Below, piece by piece: positions 24,896 through 35,372 of a stretch of DNA of 64,000 nt; position 1 is the first letter of the stretch, and the number at the start of each line of letters is the position of its first letter. Source of the DNA: Schizophyllum amplum (Eukaryota > Basidiomycota > Agaricomycetes > Agaricales > Schizophyllaceae); the NCBI GenBank assembly GCA_007026445.1, contig VDMD01000006.1, positions 682,001 through 746,000 of the forward strand. The letters run 5' to 3'. The position numbers and the translations under genes are program-made. A model generated the notes under the pieces. That model had not been told where the DNA came from, did not search any database, and was given only the letters and a program-made list of their open reading frames with translations.

Positions 24896-26586
24896 ATGGA
24901 CTTTCTGCAGTCAATAGTCGACAAAATCCAGCGCAAGCTGGTGTTCGTCACGTACACGCCTGTCAACTGGAAGGGATACGTGCAGGCGTTCGACTGGGGC
25001 ATCACGCTCTTCGAGACCTACCTCCTCCTGCGCCAGTTCCCGCTTTACTCCAAGACCGACCCGCCGCCTGCGCTCGCGGGACACTTTACTCCGGACGTCT
25101 TCAAAAAGTCGCAGGAGTATGGCCGCGACAAGGCCAAGTTCGCCATCATCACCGGCCTGCTCAAGCAGGCGCTCGACTCGGCGGCGCTGCAGTGGGGGAT
25201 GGCCGCATGGTGCTGGAAGCTGGCGGGACAGGCCATTGGAGCGCTTGGCTACGGAGCTCAGTACGAGATCACGCAGTCCATATTCTTCGTCTTCATCCTC
25301 GCCTTCCTCTCCTCGCTCCCCACTCTCCCTATCCAATGGTACCAGACCTTCGTCCTCGAAGAAAGGCACGGCTTCAACAAAACGACCCCGCGCCTGTTTA
25401 TAGTGGACCAGATCAAGACCTACGCCATCTCGGTGCTTCTCGGCGCCCCCTTCCTCGGCTCCTTCCTGTGGATCTTCAAGTGGGCGGGCGACCGCTTCGT
25501 CCCATGGCTCATGGGCTTCATGTGCGTCCTTGCCTCAGTGTCCATCTCATGTCGCTGACGTTCATATATCAGGATCACTTTCCAAATGTCCATGATCATC
25601 ATATACCCCACGCTCATTCAGCCTCTTTTCAACAAACTGTCGCCCCTCCCTGAAGGTGACCTTCGGACGCGCACGGAGAAGCTTGCCACACGCCTCAACT
25701 TCCCCCTCAAACATCTGTACGAGATCGACGGCAGCAAACGCAGCTCCCACAGCAACGCCTACTTCTTCGGTCTTCCCTGGGTGCGTCTTCGTCGCTCTTC
25801 TACCTTTGCTGCCGTCTCACGCGCTATGGCAGGCCAAGCACATCGTCATCTTCGACACTCTCATGCAGCAGAGCAAGCCCGACGAGGTCGAGGCGGTCCT
25901 CGCGCACGAGCTTGGCCACTGGTACCACAAGCACCCCCTCAAGCTCCTCACCATCTCGCAGCTTCACATATTTACCATTTTGGCCGCTTTCCCCGCCTTT
26001 CTCAAGTCGCCACCGCTTCTGCGCTCGTTCGATTTCCCTGCGGAAGTTGCGAAGAAGCCGCCGACGATGGTGGCCTTCCTCCTGTTCCAGGTCAGTGACT
26101 GCAGACAACGCTTTGTCATCGACGTACTTATGCCTGAATGTAGATGATCTTGACGCCGATGGAGTCCGTCATCGGGGCCTGCATGAACGCCATCAGCCGC
26201 CATTTCGAGTGGGAGGCGGACCATTTCGCCTGCACGTTACACGAAAGGTTGGGCGAGCAGGCCACAAGTACGTATGCAGTACGCCTGATCTGACTTCCGC
26301 TGACCCTTTGTCCAGCGTCCGACAGGGATAAGGAGGAGATCTCCGAGATGCGCAGCATGGGCGACCGCTTGGGGCGTGCCCTCATCACGCTGCACGTGAA
26401 GAACCTGTCCACGGTTTGGGTGGATTGGATGTATGTTGCATTAGCTGATATGGGTCTAGGAGTGAAGCTGACGATCCTTGCAGGTACTCTGCGTACCATC
26501 ATTCTCACCCAACTTTGACGGAGCGCTTGAAAGAGCTGGAAATGTACAAGATGGAGCAACAGTCACAGCTGAAGAAGGCAACGTAG
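24896..26586 (+). CDS. STE24: CAAX prenyl protease 1, zinc metalloprotease Ste24
   Basis: This ER/inner-nuclear-membrane protease removes the last three residues of farnesylated CAAX proteins. Six exons (24896-25521, 25573-25780, 25833-26090, 26144-26267, 26316-26430, 26484-26586) give 477 residues, the usual length. It has several hydrophobic membrane segments, the LEERHGFNKTTPRLFIVDQIK family motif, HELGH (zinc ligands and catalytic Glu) and FEWEADHFA, which supplies the third zinc ligand. The start is the first ATG of the frame; upstream in-frame codons are not ATG. The end lacks an obvious dilysine-type retrieval signal. A possible client, the CFIM GTPase, is encoded 13 kb away, but linkage is not evidence of a functional pair. 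Confidence 0.95.
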
Positions 26587-26777
26587 GGATTGCGTATTCA
26601 TCTGGCTAAAGTGCGCTCAAAGTGCATATTTATTAGCTATACAGTGTATATCATAGCTATCCTAGCCTCACGAGAAAGCCTTGTGAGCCTGAGGCGCCCC
26701 AACAGCACTCCGTTCGGCCTCAGATTCCCTTGGGGCACCCAGGTCACCGAGGGAACTGAGGAACACACCATCGCCAG

Positions 26778-27004
26778 TGTAAGGCCTCGGGTGCCGGGAA
26801 CGCCGACCGGGGCCTTGCGGAAGAAGCGAAACTCTTGAGGGGAGCCTTCGGACGCGGTAAGAACAGGTCGAAGTCTCCGTAAAGAGACGCTTGTCCTAAA
26901 ACGGTAGATACTCGATCTAATATACTGGGGGGTAAACAACCGTAAACGGGAAAGTGACTCGACTCGAACCAGGAGTCACGTGCCGGGGCGGCCGTGCCCT
27001 TACA
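26778..27004 (-). repeat. 3' LTR (227 bp) of the gag-only element
   Basis: TG...CA termini; differs from its partner at two sites (GACGCTTG/GACACTTG and GTAGATA/GTAGGTA). Preceded by GCCAG on its outer side. Confidence 0.92.
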
Positions 27005-27097
27005 CTCGCCCTCCAGGCTTCCGAAGGAAGACTACAAACGTGAGGGAAGGACGCCCGAAAACAGTCCAACAGAACCATAACATCTTCCAACACACCA

Positions 27098-30000
27098 CTA
27101 GAACGAACTCTCCTTCAATAACTCCCACTCCACCTCTCCCTCTTCGATGTCCGACTCGTCGTATCCGTTGTGTGACGCGAACGCGGCGCTCGAACCTGTC
27201 GCGCGGGGTTGTGGGTCCGTCTCGGAGAACGGCCCGATGGCCCGAGCCCCGTTGGGCAAGCGATCGTCACTCGGCGTCGCATCCCATCCTTCGTCTACTC
27301 CGTCGTGTCGTTCGCGACGCGCCCACCAATCCTCGCCTACCTCATACGTCGGCCAGTCGCCGCCTTGAAAGCAGGAGTCAGCGATGTCATCCTGCCGATC
27401 ACGCGCCGTGTCGTTCTCAACCGCCGACAATGACACCTCCAAGGGTTGGGAATCGACAGTAGCGGGTGCTGGGAATAACAGGTGCGTCGCAGGTGGCTTC
27501 CGCTTAGGATCTGCAGAGCTAATGGTCGCCGTGTAGCTATCGGTAACGCGCGGCGCGCCCGCCGTACGAGACGCGTCATTCGACGCGCCCGCGCCGACGC
27601 CCCCGAGCTGCTCAGGCTCCGGCGATCCGATGGATACTCGCTGGGGATTGAGGCTGATGGTGACTCGGTGCTGATAGATGAAAGGTGTGCCCAGGATCAT
27701 GTCGTACGTCGCCACCTCCGTAACCTTGAAATAGCGCTGACCTCTGATAGTGTCATATGCGAAGTCGGCAAGACTGTGGCAGGACACCCAGAAGACCTCG
27801 CCTGGCAAAGCCAGTCGAACACGGACCGGTGTTGGAGTCTCGTCGACACGTGCATGGGCTCGTCGCGCAAAGTCCATCGACATCAGATCGACCGTCGCAC
27901 CAGTGTCAAGCAGCGCGCGTCCCGGCGTACCGTTGACTCGCACGTCAAGAATGATCGGAGGAATACGGCCTGGGGGAGTACGAGAGGTACGAGGCATATC
28001 CGGCCCATGGTGTGAAGCCTCTGACTCGCCCTCCAGATCAGCGACCGTCCTCGGTATTGACGTGGTTGCGCGTGCTATAGAGCCGTCCGAATCGGCGAGC
28101 CCCGCTCGAGTGGGCTCGTGGCCATCGTCGACTATAACACACGCAGCTTGTAGCTCGCTCGTATACAAGTCGTCGATCTCTTGCAATGACAGTGCCCCAG
28201 CGACGACGCTACTGCTATTTGCGTGCTGACGCTCCGGGCAGTTACGACCGATATGTCCAGGCTGCTTGCAGACAAAGCAGAGCCCATCTGCACAAAGAGC
28301 ATCATGCTCGTCCTTACTCAGGCGCATACGGGTCGCCTTGGCACGCGAGGTAGGTGGTGGCGCGGGTGGAGGAGTATTGGCAGTGGATGATGAGGCCTGC
28401 ACTACGCGCGACGAGGTGTGGGTCCCCTCGCGAGATCCCGGCGAGGGACGGCGTCGTTGTTGCCACGCCGTCGGGGACCGTCGACCTTCGCGGTAGCGTG
28501 CATGACCGATGCCACGCCGAGAACCACCAGATGAGTCCGAGCGGCCCTCTTCCTCCCGTGCCGCGAGCTCTGCGCGTTCGTAGCGCTTGCCATACTTCAC
28601 CAGAGTCTTGAAAGACGTGCTCTCCGGGCTGAGGCTAGGGCTGAGCACCGTGGCCGTGGGTTACCGTGACACGGGCGGACGGACGGCTACCGTGTCCGTA
28701 CCGTCAAGACCTCGAGCCCGATGGTCGACGACACGGTGACGGTCACGGAAATCGCCGTGTGATGCCGTGGATCCACGGCCGTCACGGCCGTGCCACGGAC
28801 CCACGGCTTGTATAGCAGTTCGACCTTCCGTCTGCTGTGTGGGAGGCAACGTAGCATCCCAGATGAGTCCCAAATATGTCTACACATACAGTGCAGTGTT
28901 CAGCTTCGTTGTGTGCTCCTGCTTGGTCGTCCCGAACAGTCGACCGCATGCTGCACGTGGTCAAGCTCACGTGCAGTGTTCGTGCGCGACGCTTGCATTG
29001 TGCAAAAGGCCTTCGCACTGCTATTCCGACGCACTATACACTTCACAGTTACTTATGATATGCGCATAGATCGGACAACAGAGAATGCCTGCTGCGTCCC
29101 AGCCTCCGCAAGCTGCCGTGGCACCGTCCGTGACCGTCGACGGCCGTGTCCGTGGCCGTGTCGTGCCGTGTCCACCCCCGGGAGGTGGTCACACGGGCCG
29201 TGAGCCCACGGTCCGTCGCCGTGAGTTGCCGTGGCCGTGTGTACCGTGGCCGTGGCACGGACGGTGCTCAGCCCTACTGAGGCCCTTCTCGCGCCAGCGC
29301 ACCCGTATGTACTGGTGTGCACCGTGCCACAAAATAGCACACATCGTCTCTTCGACAATCTCAGGAAAGACAATCTCAGGAAAGCGCTTGTGCCGATTCT
29401 TGATGTCGGTGACGAAGTCCTCGAAGCGACGACCCTTCTGCTTCGCGTGCATCAACTCCCGGCGTAAGGTCTCGCGGTAGTCGTAAGGGAAGCAGCGGTC
29501 GAAGAGCTTCTCGTATAGACGAGGAAGTGTCCAGCGGTCCGTGGCTTCGGAGACATGGTCCATGTAATAATCCAGAGCGTCTCCGCCCAGGAACCGCCCG
29601 ACCACCTTGAGAACGACAGCGTCGCAGAGCCCAAGGCCGTTCTGCCAGTTCTTCAACGCCCAGATCCAGTGCTCGAAGGACTTGATGTCCGGTGTACCGG
29701 GCCACGGTACCGGTCCGTCGCGTGCGCTCTTGATCGCCAGCTTGTACTGTTTCTGCATCTTCCTCTTCGCCTTCTCCTTGAGACGCTGCCGGCGACGACG
29801 CTCGAGACTCGCGGTCGCGCTACGACGGTGACGGCGATGTCGAGACGGCGACTCAGACGACGATGAGCGAGAGGAAGCGCTGGACGACGATGACGAAGGA
29901 CCATCGGAAGGGACCCCGCTCTCGGAAACTGGAGCGGAGGACGGTGGTTGGCTGGTCGCGGCGCCGTCCGCAGACGGCTCTGGTGCGTTGTCCACATCCT

Positions 30001-31450
30001 GCGCGTCACGCAAGTCCACTGACTCCGATCGCGCATCCAGGGAGGGTCGGTCGAGACCTTCAGACACACCGCGCTCGAGCCAACCTCCAGCGGGCATCTG
30101 CGTGTTGCGCAAGTACCGAGCCAGCCGGGAGGTCGAACGATGGTGCGTGTTCCTGCCTTTGCGCAAAGACGGCGAGGGCTTACGATGTGTGCTCCCAAGC
30201 GATCGGCTTCTCAACGCACGACGACCCGACTCGGAAGGGCTGGAATCGCGCATCTCGCGCGTCGGCGATGGTCGCCTGGTGTGCTCCCGAGAACCCGCGT
30301 CGCGCTCGCCTACGCCCTCCAGCAGAACCATCTGCGTCGTGATGTGGTCAACGACCTCACTGCCTGCGTCTTCACTGTAACCACTGCCAGAACGATCATG
30401 TAGTACCTCGCCTTCGTTGCAATGTTCATTTTCCCATGCACTGCGAGACGAGTCAGAGGCCTTGTCTGGGAACCAGGACTCGCAGAAGAACAAGGGCGAG
30501 GTCGCAAGTGGCTTGACGTCAGGCTTGCGATGGCAGACGGCTCGTCGCGGCTTGACGAACCCATCATCCGATGCCATCGTGGCCTCATGACTGCACGAAT
30601 GCGGGGACGACACGAGCGGGCCATGCATCTCAGGTGTATTGTATGCCAATAGTGGGTCCGTATATGTACGCGTTGAACAGCCCAAAGTAGCCTGCAACCC
30701 AAGCCCCGCAGACGACAAGTCCTCGTCAAGGAACTGCGCAGCCTGCGGTGTTGGCAAGTCCCCAGAGGAGAGGGACTGCACAACTTGGCGGGATGAGGTT
30801 ACACCGTGAGGCGGCTGTCCAGCCGACTCCGCTTCATGGACTGGGCACTGAGGTCCATCACCCGGAGGCAACAGACCACCAGTGCGCGTCGAAGGGAGTG
30901 CGCCGTGATCGGCGCCCTCGCGTGACACCAGCTCGAGAGACTTCATGACCGAAGTATCCTCACCGGGTCCAGCGTCGTGCAAGTCGCCCGAAGGCGTCTG
31001 CTCCGCCGTCAAACCCGGGAGAGGACTGCCCATGAGATCAGGCAGCCTCTCATCGTGTGCTTGCGCCCCGTACATCCCGCATTTTGATGGCGAGTTGTCG
31101 CGCGAGTGCGCTTCGATGCGGAGGGCTACGTCACCCAATGGTGGTGCCTCTGTCTTGACGTTGTTGGGGACCGCGGTCGACAGGACGGAGAGCCCATGTT
31201 GCGGCGCCTCGGCGATGTCCGTCAACGTGCACGCGATCGGACCAACAACGTCAGTAAAACTAGATATCTGTGGGATGAGTCGCGACGCACACGACGATCC
31301 CAGTAACTCCTCGCGGCTTCCCCCCGAAGTCGACTCCAAATCGAGGGCTTCCCGCACCGTCTTCCCGGCGACCGGCTTGCTCCGGAGTCGCCGCTTGCGA
31401 AGACATGTCGATGCTGCATGATGTGCTTTTGAATTGTAGAAGAAAACCAT
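27098..31450 (-). pseudogene. Gag-protease frame of the TR-GAG element, split by a MITE
   Basis: The frame starts at the ATG at 31450 and is open to the MITE boundary at about 29284. It resumes from 28628 to a stop at 27098. The first part is a long Ser/Pro-rich region followed by a retrotransposon-gag domain (SFEHWIWALKNW, FLGGDALDYYMDHV, RWTLPRLYEKLFDR, ELMHAKQKGRRFEDF). The second has a CCHC knuckle CFVCKQPGHIGRNC and an aspartyl protease with LLDTGATVDLMS and MILGTPF. The two halves are in the same frame once the MITE and one copy of its target duplication are discounted. An open frame upstream of 31450 runs through the LTR into host DNA and is incidental. Confidence 0.85.
28636..29276. 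mobile_element. 641-bp hAT-like MITE inserted in gag
   Basis: Perfect 16-bp terminal inverted repeats (TAGGGCTGAGCACCGT) are flanked by CTGAGGC on both sides (28629-28635 and 29277-29283). The interior next to both ends is packed with CCGTGGCCGTG-type motifs in both orientations, typical of the subterminal repeats of hAT elements. No transposase is encoded. hAT elements usually duplicate 8 bp; only 7 match here, so the class is likely but not certain. Confidence 0.88.
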
Positions 31451-31583
31451 TTTGACGGTCCTCGATGTTGCGATGAGCTGCGATAGAGGACGATTGAACG
31501 AGAAAAAATTTTCAGCCTTATTGCCCTTCGCGTCCGGGTGATCAGTCCGGCGCTCGAACGAAGACACTTCCCTGTTCAAAAAA

Positions 31584-31810
31584 TGTAAGGCCTCGGGTGC
31601 CGGGAACGCCGACCGGGGCCTTGCGGAAGAAGCGAAACTCTTGAGGGGAGCCTTCGGACGCGGTAAGAACAGGTCGAAGTCTCCGTAAAGAGACACTTGT
31701 CCTAAAACGGTAGGTACTCGATCTAATATACTGGGGGGTAAACAACCGTAAACGGGAAAGTGACTCGACTCGAACCAGGAGTCACGTGCCGGGGCGGCCG
31801 TGCCCTTACA
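31584..31810 (-). repeat. 5' LTR (227 bp) of the gag-only element
   Basis: TG...CA termini, followed on the outer side by the target duplication GCCAG at 31811-31815. The sequence after its inner end (minus strand) does not start with the usual TGG of a tRNA 3'-end primer site, so the primer is unclear. Confidence 0.92.
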
Positions 31811-32209
31811 GCCAGGGGGCACACAGTGGGAGATTCCGAAGAATGAGTCCCACAGGCCACGGGTGGGTCTGCGACCCTGAATCCGAAAGGAGTACGTCGC
31901 GTGCGCGATCAACTTTGCCATTTGGCGCCTGTTTGGTCAAGAGGTCATCGGAGCTGCGATCGGGTAAGTACATGGATCCACTACGTGCATGTCACGGAAA
32001 ACTACCTGAGAATTTTGTAACCCTATACGCAATAATAATCAATTTTTCCTTTACAGAAAACTCAGTGGCCACACAAAAAGCTCCAGTGGGGCCAGCTTTT
32101 TGTATCCTAAATTAACAGATTGGCAGTTGCATGTGTGGCCTGCTTCTCTGTACTTAGTGGAAATATAGAGGAGATCCTGCTGTGAGTGAATCTGCTATGT
32201 AGCACTTTT

Positions 32210-32945
32210 GCCCACTTCAGAACTTTGCCTACTTCAGAATTTTGCCACTTCAATTTCGTGATTTTGCCATTTTGCCATTTGGCAATTTCACCATTCAGCC
32301 TTTTGGCCTTTTAGCCCGTTAGCCATTTACAACTGTTCCGGAATGTAATGGCAAACACGAGTTTTTTTGACGGAAATTCCCTGTCGCCCAAAAAGGCAAT
32401 CTGGATTTTATGGATCACGTGTTGAACGATTGCTGGCGCGTTGCAGCTCGTCGTCTTCGTCTGCGAGACGAGAAAGATTTCTTAGTGGCTGAGCATGTCT
32501 ATCACCATGTTATGTCATCATTTTTATGATATGTACTTGTTGAAAAGCGGGCAGATACGTCGTCAAAGATCCTGGGCATGGGGTACCCTCGGTTGAGAGC
32601 ATCTTGCAGAAAAAAAAGCTTTGAGAAGCCTTGGAGTATTCAGGTCATCACTTAAATGGTACTAGCATTTTCCCAAGTGCCCTCTCCCCTCAGGCGACTG
32701 CAGCGACGAGCCGTCTGCGCCAGGGAAATGCAGAATTGCCTAATCGAGCGACACTGCATTTCCGCCGAAAAGTTCGGTGATTGCCATTACATTCCGGAAC
32801 AGTAATAACCTGTTAGCCCATTAGCCCTTTAGCCCATTAGCCATTTAACCTGTTAGCCCGTTAGCCATTTAGCCCGTTAGCCATCTAGCCCATTAGCCCG
32901 TTAGCCCGTTAGCGTTAGCCATTTGGCCGTTAAGCCCTTTCACTC
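32210..32945 (+). repeat. Degenerate minisatellite (TTAGCCC/ATTTTGCC units), split by a MITE
   Basis: About 32210-32331 has ATTTTGCC-like and TTAGCC-like units. About 32804-32945 continues with some twenty 9-11-base units of the type GTTAGCCC/ATTTAGCC. The two halves are contiguous if the MITE at 32332-32803 is removed. Confidence 0.75.
32332..32803. mobile_element. 472-bp MITE with long terminal inverted repeats
   Basis: The ends ACTGTTCCGGAATGTAATGG and their reverse complement match perfectly for 23 bases. They stay similar for about 75 bases in all (GGAAAT..., TGTCGC, AGGCAAT shared). No coding capacity is seen. The target duplication is unclear because the site lies in repetitive sequence. 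Confidence 0.8.
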
Positions 32946-33816
32946 ATTGCCAGTAAGGCTCCAACCGTATTGTATACATACTGTTCTTATACAGTGTAAA
33001 CTAATTATTTATACCGTCTATATACACCCCCCCACCCTATACTGTAGTCAGTCAGTATACTATATGGTATATACAGTTGAGGTAATTAACACCTTTGCGC
33101 TAGTGTGCGGGGCAGGATTATTTGGGGCCCATTCAGCTAATTTAGCCAGCCAACCCGGCTTTTGGTGAAATGGCAAGAGATTCACCGGGTGTGAGATGTG
33201 ATGGTGTGATTTCCCAGTGCACGTGCCCGGCCCGGGTGTAACAAACTCAGTAAATGTACATTTTCAGACTCTAAAACAACTTTTTAGGGATATTCAATTA
33301 GTAAAATGACCACAGAAGAGCCATATGCACACATTTTAGTGGTCAGAAAAAATTGGTGAAATAAAGTTCGAAATCCGAATATTTTCCCGAGTTCACCGCC
33401 AGTCATAACGTGTGATGGTTACCAGTTTAGTTCAGCTCGAGGGGCTCTGTGATGCATGATGCAAACCTGTTATCCAGTGGGCTGCAGTGATGTGCTAAGC
33501 ACTGGCATTGATTTTGTGTACCGTATATACTGTCTAATTACTAACTAATTACAATCTTTCACTGTATACTGTCTATCTACGGCCCAACCTGTATACGTAA
33601 ACTATATAGTTGGAGCCTTAGGCACGGCAAAGTCTGTGAGTCACCAGAGTACTTACTTTGAAGCTCGCAATGGCACATGGCTCTGCCCAGCGTAGTGTGT
33701 GAAGAAAATAGAAGACTATGCATCCCGCAAAGGGAATGAAAAGCGATCGCTGAAGGTGGCGGGTCGTTCACGCTGGCGGCTCTCGGCGAATGCCGGTGGT
33801 GGCTGTCGTTAGCCGA

Positions 33817-34886
33817 TAGTGTTGTGCGGGCCCGGGCAAGGCAGGGTAGTGAGGGCTAGGGCAAGGCTTCAGCGGGCAAGGTAACACCCAATGTGAAGCC
33901 CAAGCCCAAAGCCACCACAAGCCCAAGCCTGAGCAAAGCCCGAGGCGGGCAGGGCTTGAGCCGCGGGCTATGACATCATGTTAGCATGGACACTCACTCA
34001 TACAGATGGTCCTTATTATTGTCTGCTCTTACGGCGCTATCGTCATCGCGCTACTGTAGCATTTCGACCGTAGGTTCATCAATTATGACGTAAAATTTAT
34101 CCGAGAATTCTCCAAAAACCCGATAAATCGAAAGAAAATTATTGGCGGGGTTCCCGCAAAACGGTCGTGACGTGTGACTGAACCTACGGTCGAGATGCTA
34201 CAGTAATCAACCTGAATTCGGTTCTGAATGTATGTCGATTTCAGTGGTAAAGCAAAGGGCTCTCTTACTAATATCCAGCCAAAGGCGATGTTGCATGTAC
34301 CAGGCGGCGCGCGCTGCGCCACCCATCAGAGCAATATCAGTATCTCGCGGATTATTCACTTGGAGGCAGTCGGACTACTAGACGCGTTTACTATTGAGGA
34401 AGCAGGCTTGTCGGGAATTGCAGGTGACAATGACTCGGAGGATATGGACTCGCTTCCAGACCTTGTTCTGGTAGATACAGACAATGTAGACGAGCAGTGA
34501 TCAACATAACATCCATCTCGTGTCATAAAGTTACCCTCAAGCCCTCGGATCCATGACCACCTACACCTTCCTTTTTCGGCGATCTCATCCTGCGGCAGGA
34601 CGAAGGTCTCGTGCGGTCGATCGTGTTCCATCCTGCCTTCGCCCCATCACTGCAATTCCGGTGTCAATCACTTTTGCTGGTGTTAGTCGCCACCTTTAAA
34701 TGATAAATCTCGGCGGGTCCTGAACTGCCAAATTGCCCTGGGCGGAGGGCCGGGCAGCAGGCTTCCACATTACAAGCCCGGGCCCTCAGGCCCGCTCAAG
34801 CCTTGGTCGGGCACTGGGCAGGGCGGGGCTCTTGAGGGCTGGGTCGGGTCAGGTAGCAGGCTTCTGCCCGAGCCCGCACAACACTA
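33817..34886. mobile_element. 1.07-kb hAT-like non-autonomous element
   Basis: The left end TAGTGTTGTGCGGGC and its reverse complement at the right end (34872-34886) match over about 21 bases with one difference. The subterminal DNA is full of GGGC/AAGCCC-type short repeats on both sides, as in hAT elements. The flanking 8 bases do not match, so the element is old or rearranged. A 90-codon open frame inside (34228-34500) is not recognisable. Confidence 0.65.
34054..34203. mobile_element. 150-bp mariner-like MITE, TA target duplication
   Basis: The ends begin CTGTAGCAT and share about 25 bases in inverted orientation with one mismatch. Each end is flanked by TA (34052-34053, 34204-34205), as in Tc1/mariner-type insertions. 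It lies within the hAT-like element, so it came second. Confidence 0.85.
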
Positions 34887-35372
34887 CCTAGCTCCCCATC
34901 TCGACCTCTTGGTCATTGGGACTAGTGTGCACAACACGTGTCTTCGTCGATTAGCGCTCCTCAGCCGTCGACACCGACGGGATCCCCCTCCTTCTCCTCC
35001 ACTGCCCTGAACGTGCCGATCACGTGTGGTGTTCGCCTCTGGTTGTTTGTTGTTGTTGTTTGGTCGCTTCGAGTCTCGTCAGGACACTAGGTCGAGATCT
35101 CTCACTGCACTGGCGCCCACCCCTTGGTCGCCCCTGCAGGCCACGCTTCGCCCACAACGGCCTTCTGTGCCCCATCTGGTACCCCTTCACCTGAAGAACC
35201 TCTGTCCGCCCACTGCCTAGGTCGCCTACACGGCCAGGACCCTGACGGCGATACCGCATACTTCTCCAACGAGCAATCGTTCATCCACTGGTGCGACCCC
35301 TACACCAACTGCCCCCACCGCCTCGCCCGCTCCATCCAGTCCACGGTCACCGTCTCTTTGAAAGGAGGACAC
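34887..35372. other. Unassigned stretch right of the hAT-like element
   Basis: A plus-strand open frame (about 35124-35459, 111 codons) runs through here and overlaps the end of the next minus-strand frame. Its product (for example FSNEQSFIHWCDPYTNCPHR) matches no family I know. No promoter or RNA signal is evident. Confidence 0.35.

Larger units (their letters stand above)
26778..31810 (-). mobile_element. Non-autonomous LTR retrotransposon coding only gag and protease
   Basis: Two direct 227-bp repeats (26778-27004 and 31584-31810) start TGTAAGG and end CCTTACA. They differ at two positions and are flanked by the 5-bp duplication GCCAG (26773-26777 and 31811-31815). Coding is on the minus strand, so the right copy is the 5' LTR. 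A purine-rich tract (GGAGGGCGAG) sits directly before the 3' LTR. Internally there is only a gag-zinc knuckle-aspartyl protease frame: no reverse transcriptase, RNase H or integrase. This is the layout called TR-GAG. It must be mobilised by a partner element. Near-identical LTRs mean a recent insertion. Confidence 0.9.
31811..33816. other. AT-rich non-coding stretch
   Basis: There is no credible gene. The stretch is markedly more AT-rich than the first 26 kb, with runs such as TATACTGT near 33000-33060 and 33520-33600. It contains a TTAGCC-type minisatellite and a MITE, listed separately. It probably represents decayed repeat DNA. Confidence 0.5.

Noticed and set aside
31451..31921. A gag start codon upstream of 31450, extending through the 227-bp LTR
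   Set aside because: The extension lies in LTR and host flanking sequence beyond the GCCAG duplication, so it cannot belong to the element's own gene.
32804..32945. CRISPR-like array
   Set aside because: Units are 9-11 bases without unique spacers, and this is a fungal genome.
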